The position numbers and the translations under genes were made by a program. A model generated the notes under the pieces. That model was not told where the DNA came from and did not search any database. It saw only the letters and a list, made by a program, of their open reading frames with translations. 64,000 nucleotides of DNA from Pseudomonas sp. W4I3 (lineage in GTDB: Bacteria; Pseudomonadota; Gammaproteobacteria; Pseudomonadales; Pseudomonadaceae), in NCBI RefSeq assembly GCF_030816195.1, contig NZ_JAUSXS010000001.1, positions 1,945,501 to 2,009,500 on the forward strand. The letters are read 5' to 3'. Shown in pieces: positions 38,598 through 47,790 of this stretch (the stretch's first letter is position 1; each line of letters opens with the position of its first letter).

Positions 38598-39407
38598 TTA
38601 TTGAAGCACGAAATAATCGTAGCGCATCGACACGGTGACCTGCAGCGGCTCGGCGGCTTCGATCACCTCGTTGCGCCGCTCTGCACTGGCGCGCCAGCCG
38701 TGGGGGGTCATGGCCAGCAGATTGGCGCGGTCCTTGGGTTCGGCCAGGCTCAGGGTGAATTCAAGGAGTTCGCTGTGCGCCAGGCTCATGCCATCCGGCA
38801 CCAGTGCCAGGTGTTTGTCGTCGGTGTACTCGCGCACTTCGTCGTACAAGCGCTCGCGCAATTCCATCAGATGGCCGCGGGTAGGGCCGACCTTCATCAA
38901 GCCGCCACCTGGGCTGAGCAGGCGCTTGGCTTCCTGCCAGTCCAGCGGGCTGAACACGCTGGCGAGAAACTGGCAACTGGCGTCGGCCAATGGGATGCGG
39001 GCCATGCTGGCGATCAACCAGGTCAGCGCCGGGTTGCGCTTGCACGCCCGTTTGACCGCTTCCCTGGAAATATCCAAGGCGTAGCCGTCGGCATGAGGCA
39101 GGGCGTCGGCGATCTGCGCGGTGTAGTAACCCTCGCCGCACCCGATGTCCACCCAGCGTTGCGGCGCGCGTTCAGCGGCCAGCTCGGCCAGGCGCCGGGC
39201 CACAGGGGCGTAGTGCCCGGCATTGAGAAAGTCGCGACGCGCCTCGACCATCGCCAGGTTGTCGCCCGGGTCGCGGCTGTTCTTGTGCTGCACCGGCAAC
39301 AGGTTCAAGTAACCCTGACGTGCGCGGTCGAAACGGTGCCCGGCGGGGCACGCCACGCCGTTGTCCACCGGGTTGAGCGGGGCGCTGCAAAGGGGGCAGG
39401 CGAGCAT
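38598..39407 (-). CDS. rlmA: 23S rRNA (guanine-745-N1)-methyltransferase RlmA
   Basis: Methylates G745 of 23S rRNA using SAM. 269 residues. The N-terminal zinc ribbon uses Cys4, Cys7, Cys20 and His24 (LACPLCSAP..ACPAGHRF), and the Rossmann core has WVDIGCGEGYYTAQIADALP. ATG at 39407 overlaps the dapE stop (TGATG), so translation is probably coupled. Followed by the small acidic protein gene. Confidence 0.93.
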   Translation of the reverse strand: MLACPLCSAPLNPVDNGVACPAGHRFDRARQGYLNLLPVQHKNSRDPGDNLAMVEARRDFLNAGHYAPVARRLAELAAERAPQRWVDIGCGEGYYTAQIADALPHADGYALDISREAVKRACKRNPALTWLIASMARIPLADASCQFLASVFSPLDWQEAKRLLSPGGGLMKVGPTRGHLMELRERLYDEVREYTDDKHLALVPDGMSLAHSELLEFTLSLAEPKDRANLLAMTPHGWRASAERRNEVIEAAEPLQVTVSMRYDYFVLQ

Positions 39408-40558
39408 CAGGCGAGCAACTTGATCAGGGTCTGGTAGTAGATTTCGGTCAACACATCGAGGTCGCTGGCGAGGATGCGCTCGTTGACCTGATGGATCGTT
39501 GCATTCACCGGGCCCAACTCGACCACTTGCGTGCCCAGGGTCGCGATGAAGCGGCCATCCGAGGTGCCCCCGCTGGTGGACGCCTTGGTCTCACGACCGG
39601 TGATCGCCTTGATGCTGGCCGAGACCGCGTCGAGCAATGCGCCCGGCTCGGTAAGGAATGGCAGGCCCGACAGCGCCCAGTCCAAATGCCAGTCCAGGCC
39701 GTGTTTATCCAGGATCGCGGCCACCCGTTGCTGCAAACCTTCCACGGTGGATTCGGTGGAAAAACGGAAGTTGAACACCGCCGTCAGGTCGCCGGGAATC
39801 ACGTTGGTGGCGCCGGTACCGGAATTGAGGTTGGAAATCTGGAAGCTGGTCGGCGGGAAGAAGCTGTTGCCGTCATCCCAATGCTCGGCAGCGAGTTCGG
39901 CCAATGCCGGTGCGGCCAGGTGGATCGGGTTCTTCGCCAGGTGCGGATACGCCACATGGCCCTGCACGCCGCGCACGGTCAGGGTGGCGCCGAGGGAGCC
40001 TCGGCGGCCGTTCTTGACCACGTCACCCACCAGCGTGGTACTCGACGGTTCGCCGACGATGCACCAGTCCAGGCGCTCCTTGCGCGCGGCCAGGCGTTCG
40101 ATCACGGCCTTGGTGCCATGGTGCGCCGGGCCTTCTTCATCGCTGGTGATCAGGAAGGCCACCGAGCCCTTGTGGTCCGGGTAGTCGGCGACAAAACGCT
40201 CCGACGCCACCAGCATCGCCGCCAGGCTGCCTTTCATGTCCGCCGCGCCACGGCCGCACAGCATGCCGTGTTCGTCGATCAGCGCGTCGAACGGATCGTT
40301 CTGCCAGGCCTGCACCGGGCCGGTCGGCACCACGTCAGTGTGGCCGGCAAAGCACAGCACCGGGCCTTCATGTTTGCCATGGGTGGCCCAAAAGTTATCC
40401 ACATCTTCGATGCGCATCGGCTCGAGCGCAAAACCGGCGTCGCCCAGGCGCTGCATCATCAGCTTCTGGCAATCGGCGTCGATCGGTGTGACCGACGGGC
40501 GACGGATCAGGTCGATGGCGAGTTGAAGGGTCGGCGAAAGGTCGGCATGGGCCGTCAT
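39407..40558 (-). CDS. dapE: Succinyl-diaminopimelate desuccinylase
   Basis: Converts N-succinyl-LL-diaminopimelate to LL-DAP and succinate in the lysine/cell-wall pathway; dinuclear zinc enzyme of the M20 family. 383 residues with [13 protein letters not shown] (HxD) and [14 protein letters not shown] (catalytic Glu pair). dapD and dapC in this window act just before it. ATG at 40558. Coupled to rlmA by overlap. Confidence 0.95.
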   Translation of the reverse strand: MTAHADLSPTLQLAIDLIRRPSVTPIDADCQKLMMQRLGDAGFALEPMRIEDVDNFWATHGKHEGPVLCFAGHTDVVPTGPVQAWQNDPFDALIDEHGMLCGRGAADMKGSLAAMLVASERFVADYPDHKGSVAFLITSDEEGPAHHGTKAVIERLAARKERLDWCIVGEPSSTTLVGDVVKNGRRGSLGATLTVRGVQGHVAYPHLAKNPIHLAAPALAELAAEHWDDGNSFFPPTSFQISNLNSGTGATNVIPGDLTAVFNFRFSTESTVEGLQQRVAAILDKHGLDWHLDWALSGLPFLTEPGALLDAVSASIKAITGRETKASTSGGTSDGRFIATLGTQVVELGPVNATIHQVNERILASDLDVLTEIYYQTLIKLLA

Positions 40559-40621
40559 GGGAAAACTCCGGAAAGCGTGTTTGGAAGAGCAGAGCGGGCA
40601 TACAAAACGGCCGTTATCTTA

Positions 40622-40651
40622 TAGCAAAACGGCGACCAGAGGCCGCCGTTT
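40622..40651 (-). terminator. Terminator-like hairpin after ndvB
   Basis: On the minus strand AAACGGCG-GCCTCTGGT-CGCCGTTT, followed by TTGC. It lies 19 bases past the ndvB stop and upstream of dapE. Confidence 0.6.
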
Positions 40652-40669
40652 AGTGGATTGCGCAAGTTT

Positions 40670-43261
40670 TTACGCAGCGGGTGCGGGCTCAGCCTTCGCC
40701 GCAGGTTTGGGCAGTGAAGACAGGAACGCCATGATCAGCGCCGCCACATACGGCAGCGACTGCACCAGCAGCATCACCACCCAGAAGCGCATGTCATTGC
40801 TCGGCAGGCCCTGCACCAGGTAGATCCCCAGCGCGGCGCCCCACAACAGCAGCATGATGAACATCTCTTCGCGGGCTTCGGAAATCGCTACCCAGAAGCC
40901 GTGGTTATCGGCGTTTTTCGGCGTGCGAAAGAACGGAATGCTGGTGGTAAAGAAACCGTACAGCACCGCCTTGGCAATGGTGTGCGACAACGCCAGGCCG
41001 GCCAGGGCCGCGCAAAATGCATCCTTGAGGTTGACCCCGACCGCACGGCGGTAGAGGAAGATGATCTTGCCCACCTTGAACACGAACAATGCCAACGGCG
41101 GAATCGCAAAGATCAGCAACGGCGGATCGACACGGGTCGGCACGATGATCATCGCCGCCGACCACAACAGCGCGCCGACGGTGAAGAAGATGTTCATGCC
41201 ATCGGCCACCCACGGCAGCCAGCCCGCGAGGAAGTGATAGCGCTGGCCACGGGTCAGCTCGGTGTCCTTGCCGCGCAGCAGGCTGGCGGTGTGGCGCTTG
41301 ATGATCTGAATCGCGCCGTAGGCCCAGCGGAAACGCTGTTTCTTGAAGTCGATAAAGGTATCGGGCATCAGGCCTTTGCCGTAGCTGTCGTGGTAATACG
41401 CCGCCGACAAGCCTTTCTCAAACACGCGCAGGCCAAGTTCCGCGTCTTCACAGATGCACCAGTCGGCCCAGCCCAGCTCTTCGAGCACCGAGCGACGGGT
41501 CATGGTCATGGTGCCGTGCTGGATGATCGCGTCGCGGTCGTTACGGGTGACCATGCCGATATGGAAGAAGCCTTTGTATTCCGCATAGCAGAGCTTCTTG
41601 AAGGTGCTTTCGTTCTGGTCGCGGTAATCCTGGGGCGACTGCACCACGGCGATTTTCGGGTCGGCGAAGTGCGGCACCATGTGCTTGAGCCAGTTGGGCG
41701 ACACGCAGTAATCGGAGTCGATCACCGCGATCACTTCGGCGTCCTTGGCGGTGTGCGGAATCAGGTAGTTCAGCGCGCCGCCCTTGAAACCGGCCAGTGG
41801 CGCGACGTGGAAGAACTTAAAGCGCGGGCCCAGGGTTTCGCAGTAGTCGCGCACCGGCTCCCATACCGCCGGGTCCTTGGTGTTGTTGTCGATGATCAGG
41901 ACTTCGTAGTCCGGGTAATCGAGTGCGGCCAGGGCGTCGAGGGTCTGTTTGACCATTTCCGGCGGCTCGTTGTAGCACGGCACGTGGATCGACACTTTCG
42001 GGCGGTAGTCCGATTCCCCTTCTACCGGCAGGAATTCACGCCGGCGCTTGTGAGTCCACACTGCTTCCGCCAGTTCGTGGGCTTCGGTCAGCAGCACGAT
42101 GAATACGCCCATGGCACCCAGCGCCAGCAAGAAACCGACGGTCAGGCTGAACCAGGTGCTGTATTGCTGGCTGTAGTCGTAGCCGATCCATACCAGCACC
42201 GACCCGCACAGGAACGCGATAAACGTCAGGAAGGTACGGCCGCGCTGGCGCAAGGCCGAACCGTCGATCATCAACAGGGTCAGCGACAGCAGGGCCAGTA
42301 CCACCGAGCCGATCGCCAGCACGCGCCATTGCGGAATGGCGACCACCGGCCCTTCAAAGTTGAATTTCTGCTGGCGCGCGGCGTTGTACACGCCCCAATA
42401 GGCGCCAGCGGAACCTTCATCGCTGACTTTCCACGGTTGGTCGAAGGCTTCGATCACGAAATAGTTGAAGCCTTGGCGATTGAGCTTGTTGACCAGTGTG
42501 CGCAGGTAAATCGCCTGGTCTGCTGGCGACGATTCATTGCCGCCGCGCATGCGCCCGTTACTTGGCCAGCCAACTTCCGACAGCAGCAACGGCTTTTTCG
42601 GGAACATCTTTTTCAGGTCCCGGGCGCGGTCGAGTACGTACTGGCCGGCCTTGTCCATCGGAATGAATTCCCAGAACGGCAGGATGTGCGCGGCGATCAG
42701 GTCGACGTGCTTGGCCAGTTGCGGGTTCTTTTCCCAGATGTGCCATTGCTCGGAGGTGGTCACCGGCACTTTCACGGCGGCGCGCACCCGGTCCAGCAGC
42801 ACAATCAGCGCCTCGGGGGTGATCTCTTCACGGAACAGCGCCTCGTTACCCACCACCACGCGCACAACGCTGCGCGAGCTGTTGGCGATCTCGATGGCGC
42901 GCTGGATTTCGCGTTCGTTGCGCTCAAGATCGGGGCTGATCCAGATACCCAGGGTCACGCGCAGGCCGAACTCTTCCGCCAGCTTGGGGATATCGCCCAG
43001 GGTGCCGTCGACCGAGTAGGTACGGATGTTGTCCGTCAGCTTGCTCATGATCTCGAGGTCACGACGCATCTGGTCGTCGCTCGGGTATTGGTTCTTCTGC
43101 GGATACTGGCCTTGCTGGAACGGCGAGTAAGAAAACCCGGAGATCTGTTCAGGCCAGTTGGGGGTAGTGACGGGGCGGTTGATCAACGCCCAGAAGCCAG
43201 TGAACAGTGCGGCAATAGCCAGCACCACCACCAGGTTGAGTCCAAATTTACGCGATGACAT
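40670..43261 (-). CDS. ndvB: Beta-(1,3)-glucosyltransferase NdvB-like (GH17-GT2 membrane protein)
   Basis: 863 residues; ATG at 43261 (MSSRKFGLNLVVVLAIAALFTGFW), where a membrane helix begins. A periplasmic GH17-like domain follows (about 45-310: IRTYSVDGTLGDIP, ILPFWEFIPMD, LLSEVGWPSNG), then several helices and a cytoplasmic GT2 domain with VPCYNEPP, IDSDYCV and the KKQRFRWAYG (QxxRW) motif, then more helices. This architecture matches NdvB-type proteins that make cyclic or periplasmic glucans, in P. aeruginosa linked to biofilm antibiotic tolerance (established). In-frame residues upstream of the ATG lack a start context. Single gene. Confidence 0.9.
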   Translation of the reverse strand: MSSRKFGLNLVVVLAIAALFTGFWALINRPVTTPNWPEQISGFSYSPFQQGQYPQKNQYPSDDQMRRDLEIMSKLTDNIRTYSVDGTLGDIPKLAEEFGLRVTLGIWISPDLERNEREIQRAIEIANSSRSVVRVVVGNEALFREEITPEALIVLLDRVRAAVKVPVTTSEQWHIWEKNPQLAKHVDLIAAHILPFWEFIPMDKAGQYVLDRARDLKKMFPKKPLLLSEVGWPSNGRMRGGNESSPADQAIYLRTLVNKLNRQGFNYFVIEAFDQPWKVSDEGSAGAYWGVYNAARQQKFNFEGPVVAIPQWRVLAIGSVVLALLSLTLLMIDGSALRQRGRTFLTFIAFLCGSVLVWIGYDYSQQYSTWFSLTVGFLLALGAMGVFIVLLTEAHELAEAVWTHKRRREFLPVEGESDYRPKVSIHVPCYNEPPEMVKQTLDALAALDYPDYEVLIIDNNTKDPAVWEPVRDYCETLGPRFKFFHVAPLAGFKGGALNYLIPHTAKDAEVIAVIDSDYCVSPNWLKHMVPHFADPKIAVVQSPQDYRDQNESTFKKLCYAEYKGFFHIGMVTRNDRDAIIQHGTMTMTRRSVLEELGWADWCICEDAELGLRVFEKGLSAAYYHDSYGKGLMPDTFIDFKKQRFRWAYGAIQIIKRHTASLLRGKDTELTRGQRYHFLAGWLPWVADGMNIFFTVGALLWSAAMIIVPTRVDPPLLIFAIPPLALFVFKVGKIIFLYRRAVGVNLKDAFCAALAGLALSHTIAKAVLYGFFTTSIPFFRTPKNADNHGFWVAISEAREEMFIMLLLWGAALGIYLVQGLPSNDMRFWVVMLLVQSLPYVAALIMAFLSSLPKPAAKAEPAPAA

Positions 43262-43472
43262 GGCGATTTCGGGTTCCAAAGGGTGTGGAACGAAAAGAGG
43301 TGTCGGCCTGCGCCGAACGGCGCGCATCCTACACCGGCCTTTCCCTGAGCGTACAGCAGACAGAGAAAAGCCGGACGTTAGTCCGCGAATGTCCACCTAA
43401 GTTCTTTACTTGTAGCTTGTCGCTTCGAACTTGTCGCTGCGTAGTCCATAATGCGCGCCGGTTTTTGGGGTA

Positions 43473-44288
43473 ATGGTCATGAGCACAGAAGATCCACGGT
43501 TTGCAGGCGTCGCCCGCTTGTATGGCATTGAAGGCCTGGAACGCTTGAAAGCGGCCCATGTGGCGATCGTCGGCGTCGGCGGCGTGGGCTCGTGGGCGGC
43601 GGAAGCCATCGCCCGCTGCGGGGTGGGCGAGATTTCGCTGTTTGACCTGGATGACGTCTGCGTCAGCAACAGCAACCGCCAGTTGCATGCGCTGGACAGC
43701 ACCGTGGGCAAACCCAAGGTCGAAGTGATGGCCGAACGCCTGCGCGGCATCAACCCGGCGTGTACGGTGCATGCGGTGGCGGACTTCGTAACGCGCGACA
43801 CCATGGCCGAGTACATCACCCCGAACATTGATTGCGTGATCGACTGCATCGACGCGGTCAACGCCAAGGCGGCGCTGATTGCCTGGTGCAAACGCCGCAA
43901 AATCCAGATCATTACCACCGGCGGCGCCGGCGGGCAGATCGACCCGACGCTGATCCAGGTGTGTGACCTGAACCGCACCTTCAACGATCCGCTGGCCTCC
44001 AAAGTGCGCTCCACGCTGCGACGGGACTATGGATTCTCACGCACCGTGACCCGTCATTACAGCGTGCCGTGCGTATTTTCCACCGAGCAACTGCGCTACC
44101 CCAAGCCCGATGGCAGCATCTGTTTGCAGAAGAGTTTCGTCGGCGACGGCGTCAAGCTCGATTGTGCCGGTGGCTTTGGCGCGGTGATGATGGTGACGGC
44201 CACGTTCGGCATGGTGGCGGCGACCAAGGCGGTGGACAAGATTGTGGCCGGGGTGCGCCGGCCGTCGGAGCGGGTCAAACCCGCCTGA
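43473..44288 (+). CDS. tcdA: tRNA threonylcarbamoyladenosine dehydratase TcdA
   Basis: ATP-dependent cyclisation of t6A37 to ct6A in tRNA; UBA/ThiF superfamily. 271 residues with nucleotide-binding HVAIVGVGGVGSWAAEAIARCGVG (29-52) and DCIDAVNAKAAL. Start ATG 43473; a second ATG at 43479 is possible. CsdA and CsdE, which interact with this dehydratase in E. coli (CsdL), lie immediately downstream on the other strand, supporting the assignment. Convergent with csdE with a REPIN in between. Confidence 0.94.
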   Translation: MVMSTEDPRFAGVARLYGIEGLERLKAAHVAIVGVGGVGSWAAEAIARCGVGEISLFDLDDVCVSNSNRQLHALDSTVGKPKVEVMAERLRGINPACTVHAVADFVTRDTMAEYITPNIDCVIDCIDAVNAKAALIAWCKRRKIQIITTGGAGGQIDPTLIQVCDLNRTFNDPLASKVRSTLRRDYGFSRTVTRHYSVPCVFSTEQLRYPKPDGSICLQKSFVGDGVKLDCAGGFGAVMMVTATFGMVAATKAVDKIVAGVRRPSERVKPA

Positions 44289-44358
44289 ATCGAAGCATGT
44301 TGTTCAGCCCAAAATGTGGAAGGGGCCTTGCCCTAATGCCAGTCAGTTAAGCGAAAGC

Positions 44359-44471
44359 GGTTCAATGTAGGAGCGAGCTTGCTCGCGAAAAACGCCTAGG
44401 CAACGCGTTCATTCTGGATAAACGCGGGGGCCCTGAGTTCTTCGCGAGCAAGCTCGCTCCTACAGTGAACC
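44359..44471. repeat. REPIN, TGTAGGAGCGAGCTTGC type
   Basis: REP 44366-44389 and its inverted copy 44441-44464 match over 24 bases. The outer flanks GGTTCA (44359-44364) and TGAACC (44466-44471) extend the symmetry. It lies between convergent tcdA and csdE. A different subtype from the two TGTGGGAGG REPINs in this window. Confidence 0.85.
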
Positions 44472-44475
44472 AATT

Positions 44476-44889
44476 TCAGTTTTGGGTCTGGCTCAGGGAA
44501 CGCATGCGCTGCAGGACTGCATTGAGGCCATTGCTGCGTGACGGGGAAAGTTGGCGCGACAATCCCAGTTGATTGAACCAGTCAGGCAGGTCAACGGCTT
44601 GCAACTGCGCAGCCGACAACCCATTGACCCGTGCCAGCAACAGCGCCACCAGGCCACGAATCATCCGCGCCTCGCTGCTGGCGGCAAACTGCCAGTGACC
44701 GTCCTCCAGACGTCCCACCAACCACACCAGGCTTTCGCAGCCGTGCACCAGGTTGGCGTCGACCTTGTCGGCCTCCGCCAGAGCCGGCAGCCGCTCGCCC
44801 CATTGCATCAACAGGCGTGCGCGTTGTTCCCAGCTGCCTATGGCCTGGAACGCTTGCAGTGCGGCCACCGCGTCCGTCGGCAAGCTCAT
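44476..44889 (-). CDS. csdE: SufE-family sulfur acceptor CsdE
   Basis: 137-residue sulfur acceptor that takes persulfide from CsdA. The acceptor is Cys51 in LVHGCESLVWL, the family's conserved Cys. The ATG at 44889 overlaps the csdA stop by 4 bases, so coupling is likely. Paired with csdA and close to tcdA, the complete CSD set. Confidence 0.92.
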   Translation of the reverse strand: MSLPTDAVAALQAFQAIGSWEQRARLLMQWGERLPALAEADKVDANLVHGCESLVWLVGRLEDGHWQFAASSEARMIRGLVALLLARVNGLSAAQLQAVDLPDWFNQLGLSRQLSPSRSNGLNAVLQRMRSLSQTQN

Positions 44890-46091
44890 CGCAACATATC
44901 CAGCGCCTGGTCCAGTGCTTCAAAGAAACGCTCCAAGTCGTCGGAGTCGTTGTACAGCGCCAGGGACACGCGAATCGCCCCCGACAACTGCAGTGCCTTG
45001 AGCAGCGGCATCGCACAGTGATGACCGGCACGCACGGCAATTCCCTGCTCGGTCAGCAGGTGTGCGAGGTCGGCGTTATGCACGCCCTCGACCACAAAGC
45101 TGACCAGCGCCACCTGCGGCGCGCCCAATACGCGCACGCCGTTGCGCGCCTTCAAGCCGCGCAGCAGATAATCGTGCAGCGCCGCCTCATGCTTGACCAC
45201 GGCCTGTTGATCCAGTGAAGTCAGGTAATCCAGCGTGGCGCCCAGGCCGATCACGCTGGCAATCGGCGGCGTACCTGCTTCAAAACCCAGCGGGGCAGGG
45301 CGGAAGCTGGCGCTGTGGTAATCGGCCTGTTGCACCATCTCGCCACCAAACTGCCAGTGGCGCAAGTGATGCAAGACCTCATGGCGGCCATATAACACGC
45401 CGACTCCGTCCGGGCCGTATAGCTTGTGGCTGGAAAATACATAGAAGTCGCAGCCCAGGGCCTGCACGTCGTGGCGGCCGTGGACGATGCCTTGGGCGCC
45501 GTCGATCACCGTCAGTGTGCCGTGGGTGCGGGCCAGCCCGAGCAAGGCGTCGAGCGGTTGCCAGGCGCCGAGTACGTTGGATAGCTGGCTTACCGCCAGC
45601 AGTCGGGTACGCGGGCCGATCAGCCGGGCGGCGGCCTCGAGGTCAATCACACCGTCAGCGTCCAGTGGCAATACCACCAACGTCAGTGCGCGACGTTTGG
45701 CCAGTTGCTGCCAGGGCAGCAGGTTGGCGTGGTGCTCCAGGGCGCTGATGGCAATCTCATCGCCCGCATTGAATAAGTGCTCCAGGCCGTAGGCCAGGAG
45801 GTTCAGCGCAGAGGTTGCGCCGTGAGTAAATACCACCTGCCCGCTGTCGCCTGCATTCAACCACTGCGCAACCTTGCTGCGACTGTCTTCAAACGCCTGG
45901 GTCGCGTGGGCACCCGGCAGATGCTGGGCACGGTGCACATTGGCTGCGCCATTGGCGTAGTAATGGCTGATTGCATCCAGCAGGGCTTGGGGTTTTTGCG
46001 TGGTGGCGGCGTTGTCCAGGTAGGTCTGGTCCTGCCGTTGCAGGGTGGCGATGGCTGGAAAGTCAGCGCGCCAGGGGGAGGGCACAAGCAT
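44886..46091 (-). CDS. csdA: Cysteine desulfurase CsdA
   Basis: PLP-dependent enzyme releasing sulfur from cysteine as enzyme persulfide. 401 residues; PLP lysine in SSHKLYGPDGVGVLYG and the catalytic Cys359 in RAGHHCAMPLL. N-terminal LDNAATTQKPQALLDAI is typical. The start is the ATG at 46091; an upstream TTG at 46100 is less likely. Overlaps csdE. Confidence 0.94.
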   Translation of the reverse strand: MLVPSPWRADFPAIATLQRQDQTYLDNAATTQKPQALLDAISHYYANGAANVHRAQHLPGAHATQAFEDSRSKVAQWLNAGDSGQVVFTHGATSALNLLAYGLEHLFNAGDEIAISALEHHANLLPWQQLAKRRALTLVVLPLDADGVIDLEAAARLIGPRTRLLAVSQLSNVLGAWQPLDALLGLARTHGTLTVIDGAQGIVHGRHDVQALGCDFYVFSSHKLYGPDGVGVLYGRHEVLHHLRHWQFGGEMVQQADYHSASFRPAPLGFEAGTPPIASVIGLGATLDYLTSLDQQAVVKHEAALHDYLLRGLKARNGVRVLGAPQVALVSFVVEGVHNADLAHLLTEQGIAVRAGHHCAMPLLKALQLSGAIRVSLALYNDSDDLERFFEALDQALDMLR

Positions 46092-46160
46092 GATGTTCAA
46101 GACTCGTATAAGCGAGCCGCACCCTGACGGTGCGGCTCGCTGGGGGCATCGAGTGGCTGC

Positions 46161-47195
46161 TTAGTTGTGAGCGTGCAGCGCTTCGTTCAGTTCGATGGCC
46201 GATTTGTGGGTTTTGCACTCCACGGCACCGGTCTCGGAGTTGCGACGGAACAGCAGGTCCGGCTGGCCCGCCAGTTCACGCGCCTTGACCACTTTGACCA
46301 GTTGGTTCTTCTCGTCCAGCAAGGCAACCTTGGTGCCGGCGGTGACGTACAGGCCGGACTCCACGGTGTTGCGGTCGCCCAACGGGATACCGATACCGGC
46401 GTTGGCGCCGATCAGGCAGCCTTCGCCGACCTTGATCACGATGTTACCGCCACCGGAGAGCGTGCCCATGGTCGAGCAGCCGCCGCCCAGGTCCGAACCC
46501 TTGCCGACGAACACGCCAGCCGATACGCGGCCTTCGATCATGCCCGGGCCTTCGGTGCCGGCGTTGAAGTTGATGAAACCTTCGTGCATGACGGTGGTGC
46601 CTTCGCCCACATAGGCACCCAGGCGCAGGCGGGCGGCGTCAGCGATACGCACGCCGCTCGGCACCACGTAGTCGGTCATTTTCGGGAATTTGTCCACTGA
46701 GAACACTTCCAGCAGATCGCCGCGCAGGCGCGCTTCCAGCTGGCGTTCGGCCAGTTCAGCGATATCGATGGCGCCCTGGCTGGTCCAGGCCACGTTCGGC
46801 AGCTGCGGGAACACACCGGCCAGGCTCAGGCCGTGAGGCTTGACCAGGCGATGGGACAGCAGGTGCAGCTTGAGGTAGGCCTCAGGCGTGGAGGTCAGCG
46901 CGGTGTCTTCGGCCAGCAGGGTCGCCACCAGCGGGGTGTGGCTTTCGGCCAGGCGGCTGAGCAGGGCGGCTTGGGCGGCATCGACGCCTTTGAGCGCGTC
47001 GGCCAGTTGCAGGGCCTGGGTGACGGTGAAGCTAATCGCCTGGTTGCCTTCGGTGTAACCGAGGATCGGCGCGATGGCCGCGACGATCTCAGCCGATGGG
47101 TTGAGCAAGGGCTGTGCGTAAAACACTTCCAGCCAAGCACCTTGGCGGTTCTGAGTGCCGACGCCGAAGCCCAGGCTGAACAGGGAATTGGACAT
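46161..47195 (-). CDS. dapD: Tetrahydrodipicolinate N-succinyltransferase
   Basis: Succinylates tetrahydrodipicolinate, committing it to the succinylase branch of DAP synthesis. 344 residues, the long Pseudomonas-type form. The C-terminal part is a left-handed beta-helix with hexapeptide repeats (GEGTTVMHEGFINFNAG, GKGSDLGGGCSTMGTL, GEGCLIGANAGIGIPLGD). ATG at 47195. Upstream lies the ArsC-like gene on the same strand, 33 bases away. Confidence 0.95.
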   Translation of the reverse strand: MSNSLFSLGFGVGTQNRQGAWLEVFYAQPLLNPSAEIVAAIAPILGYTEGNQAISFTVTQALQLADALKGVDAAQAALLSRLAESHTPLVATLLAEDTALTSTPEAYLKLHLLSHRLVKPHGLSLAGVFPQLPNVAWTSQGAIDIAELAERQLEARLRGDLLEVFSVDKFPKMTDYVVPSGVRIADAARLRLGAYVGEGTTVMHEGFINFNAGTEGPGMIEGRVSAGVFVGKGSDLGGGCSTMGTLSGGGNIVIKVGEGCLIGANAGIGIPLGDRNTVESGLYVTAGTKVALLDEKNQLVKVVKARELAGQPDLLFRRNSETGAVECKTHKSAIELNEALHAHN

Positions 47196-47228
47196 GCTGT
47201 TACCTCTACAAAAATGGAAAAGGCTGAC

Positions 47229-47591
47229 CTACTTGAGGGCCGCCGAATAACTATCTGGCTTGAAGCCAATCAGGGTTCTGTCACCGAGATCGAGCACCGG
47301 GCGCTTGATCATCGAGGGTTGTGCGAGCATCAATTCAATGGCTTTCGACTGATCGAGATCGGCTTTGCGTTCGTCTTCGAGTTTGCGAAAGGTGGTGCCC
47401 GCACGGTTCAAAACCACCTGCCAACCGTGCTCGTTGCACCATTGGGTCAAGTGTTCGCGGTCGATACCGGCCGTTTTGTAATCATGGAACTCATAGCTCA
47501 CAGCGTGCTCATCAAGCCAGGTGCGCGCCTTTTTCATGGTGTCGCAGGCTTTGATGCCGAAAAGGTGCAAGGTTTTGCTTGAAGCAGTCAA
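47229..47591 (-). CDS. ArsC-family (YffB-like) reductase
   Basis: 120 residues of the thioredoxin-fold ArsC/Spx group; single N-terminal Cys16 in LFGIKACDTMKKARTWL, and no second Cys forming the arsenate-reductase CxxC. KRPVLDLGDRTLIGF near the end is typical of YffB-like proteins. Activity unknown; arsenate reduction is not implied. Upstream of dapD on the same strand and probably cotranscribed. Confidence 0.88.
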   Translation of the reverse strand: MTASSKTLHLFGIKACDTMKKARTWLDEHAVSYEFHDYKTAGIDREHLTQWCNEHGWQVVLNRAGTTFRKLEDERKADLDQSKAIELMLAQPSMIKRPVLDLGDRTLIGFKPDSYSAALK

Positions 47592-47790
47592 GGAATTGCC
47601 CCCTTTGGACGAATGAAAAATGAAAGATCGCGGATTATGCCACGCTCAGCGCATTTCGGCGCCGCCCGTCAGCAGGGTGCGACTTTTGTGCAAAAGCCAC
47701 CGCGCAGCATAGACGCCTAATATGGCACTTCAACGGCCACGTGTTGCCTGATGTGTGTCGTTGCAAGTCGATTGTCTGGGAAACCGCTTT

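Noticed and set aside
40901..43258. 785-codon rightward ORF antisense to ndvB
   Set aside because: Overlaps ndvB fully and encodes only Arg/Gln/Val-rich sequence with no family features.
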